Assembly: GCA_031279495.1 (NCBI GenBank)
Contig: JAITIJ010000083.1
Coordinates: 1-10,911 of the forward strand
DNA: 10,911 nucleotides
Origin: Holosporales bacterium
Lineage (GTDB): Bacteria > Pseudomonadota > Alphaproteobacteria > UBA3830 > JAIRMZ01
Direction: 5' to 3'
Shown here: in pieces, positions 6,559 through 10,911 of the stretch
How positions within the stretch are numbered: the stretch's first letter is position 1
How the letters are laid out: the number at the start of each line of letters is the position of its first letter
Notes under the pieces: model-generated
What the model saw: the letters and a program-made list of their open reading frames with translations, nothing else
What the model was told of the DNA's origin: nothing
Databases searched by the model: none
Translations under genes and position numbers: made by a program

Positions 6559-7622
6559 CAGGTGCTCTCCATTTCATAAGGAGAAAATCCGTATTCTTCC
6601 AACCAATGCCGATTTCCATCAAAGAAACTGCGAAGATCTGGCAAGCTGTATTTCAACATTGCCAGACGATCAACACCAAAGGCAAAAGCAAATCCTTGGT
6701 GTTTCCTGGGATCCAACCCGCCGTATTCCAGTACTTTTGGGTGGACCATACCGCAACCAAGAATCTCGAGCCACTGGTCTCCCTCTCCCATAACAAGGCG
6801 ATCCTTCTCTTTTCGACATGGGATGTCCACTTCCGCAGAAGGATCTGTGAATGGGAAGAAACTGGGTCTCAGACGCAGCTTCAAGTTATCAATTCCGAAA
6901 AATCGAGCGCATACCTCGGTAATACAACCCTTCATGTGACCAAAATGAATACCTTCCTCGATGACCAACGCCTCTACTTGATGGAACATCGGTGTGTGCG
7001 TAGCATCAGAATCGCTCCGGTATGTGCTGCCGATAGAAAACATGCGCAGAGGAGTGCCCCACGTGCGCATGGCCCGAATTTGAACAGGAGAGGTCTGCGT
7101 CCGCAAAAGAAAGCGTCCTTCCGGTGTAGCAGGAAGGTCAACAAAAAACGTATCATGCATCTGGCGCGCTGGGTGCTGCTCAGGCATGTTTAGGGCAGTA
7201 AAATTCAGAAACTCATTCTCAATATTGGGACCCCCCATGTGCCGAAACCCCATGCTTTTGAAAATAGTCTCTAGATCACGTTGCGTGCGTGTTAAAGGAT
7301 GAAGACATCCCATAAGCTCAGGCACTGGCGGCAAAGTGCAATCGATAAACTCCTCTTTTAGACGCTTTTCTGTGGCAATGTGCGTTAACAGTGTTTGTCT
7401 GTTCTCCAGGGCTTGGAGCAGCGTCTTTTTAGCTCGATTCACATCAGCACCGAAAGCTTTGCGCTGCTCTGCAGGTAGTGTTCCAATCGTTTGAGCAAGT
7501 GCTGTAATATGCCCTTGCCGCCCTAGCCAGGAAACGCGCAATGCCTCCAAGGTATTAAGATCTGCACACGCTGTAATATCGGAAAGAGCTTTCTGTACTT
7601 GTTGATCAAGAGAGTTTGCCAT
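6558..7622 (-). CDS. pheS: phenylalanine--tRNA ligase alpha subunit PheS
   Basis: This is the catalytic alpha subunit of phenylalanyl-tRNA synthetase, a class II enzyme; it activates Phe with ATP and transfers it to tRNA-Phe. At 354 residues it has normal length. An N-terminal coiled-coil domain covers about 1-90 (SWLGRQGHITAL at 31-42). The catalytic domain follows with NMPEQHPARQMHDTFFV (145-161), LLRTQTSPVQIRAM (172-185), motif 2 around 199-219 (TYRSDSDATHTPMFHQVEA), RPSFFPFTDPSAEVDI (252-267), WLEILGCGMVHPKVL (284-298) and motif 3 at 310-325 (GFAFAFGVDRLAMLKY). Two positions that are Gly in E. coli PheS (QVEG and GFAFG) are Ala here (218 and 314). The ATG at 7622 has GGCGGGA about eight bases upstream. 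A second ATG lies eight bases further up but is out of frame. It is divergent from ftsK. Confidence 0.97.
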   Translation of the reverse strand: MANSLDQQVQKALSDITACADLNTLEALRVSWLGRQGHITALAQTIGTLPAEQRKAFGADVNRAKKTLLQALENRQTLLTHIATEKRLKEEFIDCTLPPVPELMGCLHPLTRTQRDLETIFKSMGFRHMGGPNIENEFLNFTALNMPEQHPARQMHDTFFVDLPATPEGRFLLRTQTSPVQIRAMRTWGTPLRMFSIGSTYRSDSDATHTPMFHQVEALVIEEGIHFGHMKGCITEVCARFFGIDNLKLRLRPSFFPFTDPSAEVDIPCRKEKDRLVMGEGDQWLEILGCGMVHPKVLEYGGLDPRKHQGFAFAFGVDRLAMLKYSLPDLRSFFDGNRHWLEEYGFSPYEMEST

Positions 7623-7675
7623 GCGCGCATTCCCGCCATTTGTACGTATTTAGAGATAAGACGTATTCTTCCTAA

Positions 7676-7705
7676 AAGCAAGCTACTAAGCAAACAGATA
7701 AGCAA
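7676..7705. repeat. three AAGCAA hexamers at exact 12-bp spacing in the divergent pheS/ftsK region
   Basis: AAGCAA occurs at 7676-7681, 7688-7693 and 7700-7705, each start 12 bases from the last; the two later copies are preceded by T. On the minus strand they read as TTGCTT, and each could mimic a -35 element for pheS. The regular spacing and location between divergent genes suggest a regulator-binding array, or simply a local duplication. No regulator is identified. Confidence 0.45.
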
Positions 7706-7767
7706 CCAGAACGATGAGGTGTCCACTCGCCATATATGAAAATTAGAGGTAATATTCCTATAGGAAC

Positions 7768-7772
7768 AAGGA
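7768..7772 (+). promoter_or_regulatory. ribosome binding site that selects the ftsK start
   Basis: AAGGA lies five bases before the ATG at 7778. The upstream in-frame ATG at 7736 has no comparable site at the right distance, so the internal start is preferred. The 14 extra residues from 7736 (MKIRGNIPIGTRTN) also look unlike an FtsK N-terminus. Confidence 0.65.
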
Positions 7773-7777
7773 CAAAT

Positions 7778-9979
7778 ATGGCCGCAACCAAAACTCAAGA
7801 GTATCTTCGTTCCATCGCTGGAAGTCTTCTTTTTTGCGCGTCATTCACTTTGGGCCTGGCTCTTTTTTGCTATAACGCCGAGGAACCCTCTTGGAATACA
7901 TCTGTTGACACCTTGCGCAGCTCTTGGTTTATTTTCGGCAACACACTAGCAGACGTGTTAATTCAATTTCTTGGGTTGGCAGCGTGTTTGTTTCCTGTTC
8001 TACTTGGTGTTGTCGGCGTTAGAATCATACACAATCTTTCTATTGTAGGAACAATATTAGCAGGCATAGGCGCTATTTTTTGCCTTTCTTTAGCTCTAGG
8101 GAACGTTTCTTTCCATCCTGATTCTTGGTTTGTGCCTTTAGGAGGCGCTTTGGGGCATCTTCTATTGCGCGCCTGTACAACCGCTTTACGGCCTACGTTA
8201 CCTGAAGGGGTATTTTTTATTGCGCCGCTTGCAGGGGCTTTAAGTGCGTTACTCTGTTGGATAATACTGAGGTGCTTTCTGACGCAATTTGGGCGCAAAG
8301 AAAAATCAGCTCTGTTCGGCAAAAGATGGAAGCATGCAGCACACGTTTTCTCTGCACTTACTGCAAAAAAATACACCGATATAGTACTTAATAGAGAAGA
8401 GGACATGGCTCTCTCCTCTCTTTTAACGGAATCTGGCGCGCAAAACTTAAAGCCAACGCAGAAGTTGTCTGCAGGTGCTGCTCTGGATCTTGCCTTCCCT
8501 GAAGGCTACACTCTGCCCTCTCTTGAGCTTTTATCTCTTTCTCATGGGAAAGAAGAGCCCGTTAGTTCTGCAACATTATCAGCCAATGCGGAACACCTTT
8601 TGCACGTCCTTAACGAATTTGGCGTGAAAGGGGAAATTGTTGACACGCGACCAGGTCCTGTCGTTACCCTCTATGAACTATGCCCTGCAGCAGGCATAAA
8701 ATCGTCGCGCGTCATTGGGTTATCCCATGATATCGCGCGTTCAATGAGTGCTGTTTCTGCTCGTGTAGCGGTTATTCCTGGAAAAAATGTTATTGGTGTT
8801 GAGTTACCAAACACCAAGCGCCAGACTGTCTATTTGCGCGAGCTTCTTGCATCTGATGCCTATGAAAAGTTTCCTGGCTCATTAGTCTTAGCATTGGGGA
8901 AAAGCATAGGTGGCGCGCCTATCGTCGTTGATCTCGCGCGCATGCCACATTTGCTGGTGGCAGGCACGACAGGATCTGGCAAATCCGTTTCCGTTAATAC
9001 GATGATTTTGTCTCTGCTCTATCGCCTGTCGCCGGCGCAATGCCGTTTTATCATGATTGATCCCAAAATGCTGGAATTATCCGTTTACGACGGTATTCCG
9101 CACCTTCTTATTCCCGTGGTGACGGATCCCAGAAAGGCTGTCGTAGCTTTAAAGTGGACGGTGCGTGAAATGGAAAATCGCTATAAGGCGATGGCGCGAT
9201 TAGGAGTGCGCAACATCGAAGGGTATAACTCTCGATTAACCGATGCCTTAAAAAGAGAGGAACCTTTACTGCGTCGTGTACAAACGGGCTTTGATCCCGA
9301 GTCTGGTCTGCCTATTTACGAAGACCAACCGTTGGAATTGGCACCCTTGCCCTACATCGTCGTCATTGTAGACGAAATGGCCGATCTGATGCTTGTTGCG
9401 GGCAAGGATATCGAGAACGCAGTGCAACGCCTGGCGCAAATGGCACGTGCTGCAGGAATTCACCTGATTATGGCAACCCAAAGACCCTCTGTGGATGTGA
9501 TCACTGGTACAATTAAAGCCAACTTTCCGACGCGAATTAGTTTTCACGTGACCTCAAAGATCGATAGCCGCACAATTCTTGGAGAACAGGGCGCAGAACA
9601 GCTTCTCGGTCAGGGCGATATGCTCTATATGGCTACAGGCGGGCAAATTATGCGTGTACATGGACCTTTTGTCTCAGATCGCGAGGTAGAACTTGTCGTT
9701 AACGACCTGAAAGAAAAAGGAGAACCGCAGTACACGGAAGAAATTTTGCAGGATATCGAAGGAAATGATGATGAAGAGATCGAAGACATCGGTGGAGCCG
9801 ATCCGCTTTTTGAAGAAGCGCTATCGCTAGTACGTCGAGAACGAAAGGTGTCGACAAGCTTTATTCAACGGCATTTGCAGATAGGGTATAATCGTGCGGC
9901 TCGCATTGTGGATCAAATGGAGAAGCGAGGGCTTGTGAGTCCGCCAAATCACGTAGGGAAAAGAGAAATTTTGGGATGA
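7778..9979 (+). CDS. ftsK: DNA translocase FtsK
   Basis: FtsK is anchored at the division septum and pumps DNA with ATP to clear the chromosome terminus and activate XerCD recombination at dif. From the ATG at 7778 it has 733 residues; an upstream in-frame ATG at 7736 would add 14. Four membrane segments are visible at about 13-32, 59-81, 88-107 and 144-167, with the GGALG motif at 122-126. The linker to the motor is short, as in many alphaproteobacteria. The motor contains Walker A GTTGSGKS (396-403), preceded by ARMPHLLVA, and Walker B IVVIVDEMADLM (Asp532, Glu533). MATQRPSVDVITGTIKANFP and GDMLYM follow and are also diagnostic. A gamma winged-helix domain (about 672-730; STSFIQRHLQIGYNRAARIV) would read KOPS sites. 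The stop overlaps the lolA start by four bases (ATGA). It appears complete and functional. Confidence 0.96.
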   Translation: MAATKTQEYLRSIAGSLLFCASFTLGLALFCYNAEEPSWNTSVDTLRSSWFIFGNTLADVLIQFLGLAACLFPVLLGVVGVRIIHNLSIVGTILAGIGAIFCLSLALGNVSFHPDSWFVPLGGALGHLLLRACTTALRPTLPEGVFFIAPLAGALSALLCWIILRCFLTQFGRKEKSALFGKRWKHAAHVFSALTAKKYTDIVLNREEDMALSSLLTESGAQNLKPTQKLSAGAALDLAFPEGYTLPSLELLSLSHGKEEPVSSATLSANAEHLLHVLNEFGVKGEIVDTRPGPVVTLYELCPAAGIKSSRVIGLSHDIARSMSAVSARVAVIPGKNVIGVELPNTKRQTVYLRELLASDAYEKFPGSLVLALGKSIGGAPIVVDLARMPHLLVAGTTGSGKSVSVNTMILSLLYRLSPAQCRFIMIDPKMLELSVYDGIPHLLIPVVTDPRKAVVALKWTVREMENRYKAMARLGVRNIEGYNSRLTDALKREEPLLRRVQTGFDPESGLPIYEDQPLELAPLPYIVVIVDEMADLMLVAGKDIENAVQRLAQMARAAGIHLIMATQRPSVDVITGTIKANFPTRISFHVTSKIDSRTILGEQGAEQLLGQGDMLYMATGGQIMRVHGPFVSDREVELVVNDLKEKGEPQYTEEILQDIEGNDDEEIEDIGGADPLFEEALSLVRRERKVSTSFIQRHLQIGYNRAARIVDQMEKRGLVSPPNHVGKREILG

Positions 9980-10590
9980 AGTTGCATAGATATATAGTGC
10001 TGGGATTGCTCCTGATGGAAAGTAATGCATGTTTTGCGCAAGTGGCCCCTCGGCAAACAGTCGAGCAGACGGCTCTTTCTCAGACTATTGCTCAAGTTGA
10101 AGCGGCGTTAAACAGCATAACAACGCTTAAAGCTCGCTTTCGGCAGACAGATCGACATGGTCGGATTTCCACAGGCTGGTTTTTCTTGGAGCGTCCCGGC
10201 AAAGTGCGCTTTGATTACGATGCGCCTAGCCCGAATCTTATTCTGTCGGACGGAAAATCACTGCTTCACATTGATAAAGAATTAAAAGAGTATTCGGAAC
10301 TACCACGAAAAAATCCTCTACATTTGTTTTTGCATAAAAGAATCTCTTTTCAAACACAGGAAACGCGCGTTCGGAAATGTATACGTAGCACACGCACAAT
10401 AACCTTTATTCTTTCAGCCTTGAGAGAGCCCGGCACCCTCACACTCGTTTTTGATGCAGGAACTTTGCGTCTCCAATGCTGGATCTTGGAGGACGAAGAC
10501 CATAACCGTACTATCATCAATTTAGAACGTTGCGTTTACGGAGAAAAATTGCCAACGCATATCTTTAAAATGATTAAATTGCCTGCTTAA
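9976..10590 (+). CDS. lolA: outer-membrane lipoprotein carrier protein LolA
   Basis: LolA is the periplasmic chaperone that ferries lipoproteins from the inner-membrane LolCDE complex to the outer membrane. The 204 residues start with a Sec signal peptide (hydrophobic core about 6-14) with likely cleavage after CFA at residue 21. The mature part shows the family pattern: ITTLKARFRQTDRHG (48-62), then GWFFLERPGKVRFDYDAPSP (67-86) and ILSDGKSLLHIDKELKEYSE (89-108). These match the usual F-x-Q, RPGK-x-RF-x-Y and DG signatures. Length is normal. Its ATG overlaps the ftsK stop in ATGA, so it is probably coupled to ftsK. Its own ribosome site is a weak GGG right before the start. Confidence 0.9.
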   Translation: MKLHRYIVLGLLLMESNACFAQVAPRQTVEQTALSQTIAQVEAALNSITTLKARFRQTDRHGRISTGWFFLERPGKVRFDYDAPSPNLILSDGKSLLHIDKELKEYSELPRKNPLHLFLHKRISFQTQETRVRKCIRSTRTITFILSALREPGTLTLVFDAGTLRLQCWILEDEDHNRTIINLERCVYGEKLPTHIFKMIKLPA

Positions 10591-10712
10591 GACCGCTGTT
10601 CTTGTAATCGAACATACTGTTGTCTCTTCCTTTGTTTTTTTCTTGCTCTGCTTCCTCTCATCACGTGTCAATCGCACGTCAATCTCTGATGCAAAAAGTC
10701 TTTTTCAAAAGC

Positions 10713-10743
10713 TTGACAAATAGGGGGGTGGGGGGGGTAGTGG
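10713..10743 (+). promoter_or_regulatory. TTGACA box followed by a G6-T-G8 tract
   Basis: A perfect -35 consensus TTGACA (10713-10718) is followed by AATA and then G6 (10723-10728), T, G8 (10730-10737) and TAGTGG (10738-10743). The gap from TTGACA to TAGTGG is 19 bases; TAGTGG is a poor -10 match. The arrangement resembles promoters whose strength changes with homopolymer length in the spacer. No good plus-strand gene is seen downstream, and the next gene runs the opposite way, so promoter function is uncertain. The rest of 10591-10807 shows a pyrimidine-rich stretch (about 10617-10662) and a weak five-base-pair hairpin (TGTTC/GAACA) soon after lolA, but no convincing terminator. Confidence 0.25.
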
Positions 10744-10807
10744 CAATCAGCGGATGGTTCGAGGAATAGATCCCTATTGCACAAAAAATAGCGTTGGATG
10801 GAGCAAG

Positions 10808-10911
10808 TTAGAGCAAACAGCTCAATAACTCGTGTTCTATAGCCGCTAAAGCAGAGGGAGGCAAAACACCAACATATTTCTCCACTTCGCTCATAACAGC
10901 GTGAATAAAAA
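10808..10911 (-). CDS. C-terminal end of an unidentified protein, cut by window edge
   Basis: Reading the minus strand from the window edge, one frame is open for 33 codons and ends in TAA at 10810-10808. The visible end contains EVEKYVGVLPPSALAAIEHE and finishes LLSCLL, a well-formed amphipathic helix such as ends many globular proteins. The start is outside the window and the fragment is too short to assign a family. It converges on lolA. Confidence 0.5.
   Translation of the reverse strand, partial: FIHAVMSEVEKYVGVLPPSALAAIEHELLSCLL

Noticed and set aside
6606..7193. Long plus-strand ORF of 195 codons
   Set aside because: It lies entirely antisense within pheS, which is unmistakable; it is a shadow frame.
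10617..10795. Plus-strand frame through the G tract starting with a hydrophobic, lipoprotein-like stretch (LPLFFSC)
   Set aside because: Only a TTG start without a ribosome site, and the hydrophobicity comes from the pyrimidine-rich DNA.
10754..10828. Plus-strand 24-codon ORF after the G tract (starts MVRGIDPYC)
   Set aside because: Too short, no ribosome site, and it overlaps the end of the minus-strand gene.
1..10911. CRISPR array, tRNA or rRNA genes
   Set aside because: No regularly spaced repeats of CRISPR size, no tRNA-like cloverleaf and no rRNA sequence were seen in the intergenic stretches.

Overview
The window looks like chromosome of an alphaproteobacterium. FtsK is directly followed by, and overlaps, a LolA gene, a pairing I associate with Alphaproteobacteria. 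The flagellar basal-body genes, moderate base composition, a decayed transposase piece and small secreted proteins of no recognised family make a Holosporales-like intracellular symbiont my best guess. That assignment is inference; no rRNA or other decisive marker is present.

Layout. Positions 1-2208 (minus strand) hold the 5' two thirds of fliG and a complete fliF, the rotor switch protein and the MS ring, overlapping by one base. Positions 2209-4197 are a roughly 2 kb accessory stretch. It holds a weak small ORF, a remnant resembling the N-terminal helix-turn-helix of an IS1595/IS1016-type transposase, a plus-strand exported protein with an internal duplication and a DPY repeat, a bidirectional terminator-like hairpin, and a minus-strand exported-protein gene. 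That last gene is interrupted at a run of eight G: dropping one G adds 50 codons of reasonable sequence. Positions 4198-7622 (minus) hold pheS and pheT, the two subunits of phenylalanyl-tRNA synthetase, in normal order with a TGATG overlap. Positions 7623-7777 are the divergent regulatory region between pheS and ftsK, carrying three AAGCAA hexamers exactly 12 bp apart. Positions 7778-10590 (plus) hold ftsK (DNA translocase of the division septum) and lolA (periplasmic lipoprotein carrier), overlapping by four bases. The remainder is an intergenic stretch with a G6-T-G8 tract behind a TTGACA box, then the last 33 codons of an unidentified minus-strand gene.

The housekeeping genes look intact and translationally coupled in pairs. 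The unusual material is concentrated in 2209-4197, in the pheS/ftsK divergent promoter region, and in the G-rich tract after lolA. The strongest candidate for something undescribed is the pair of small exported proteins lying between flagellar and tRNA-synthetase genes, one of them with a possible slippage switch.
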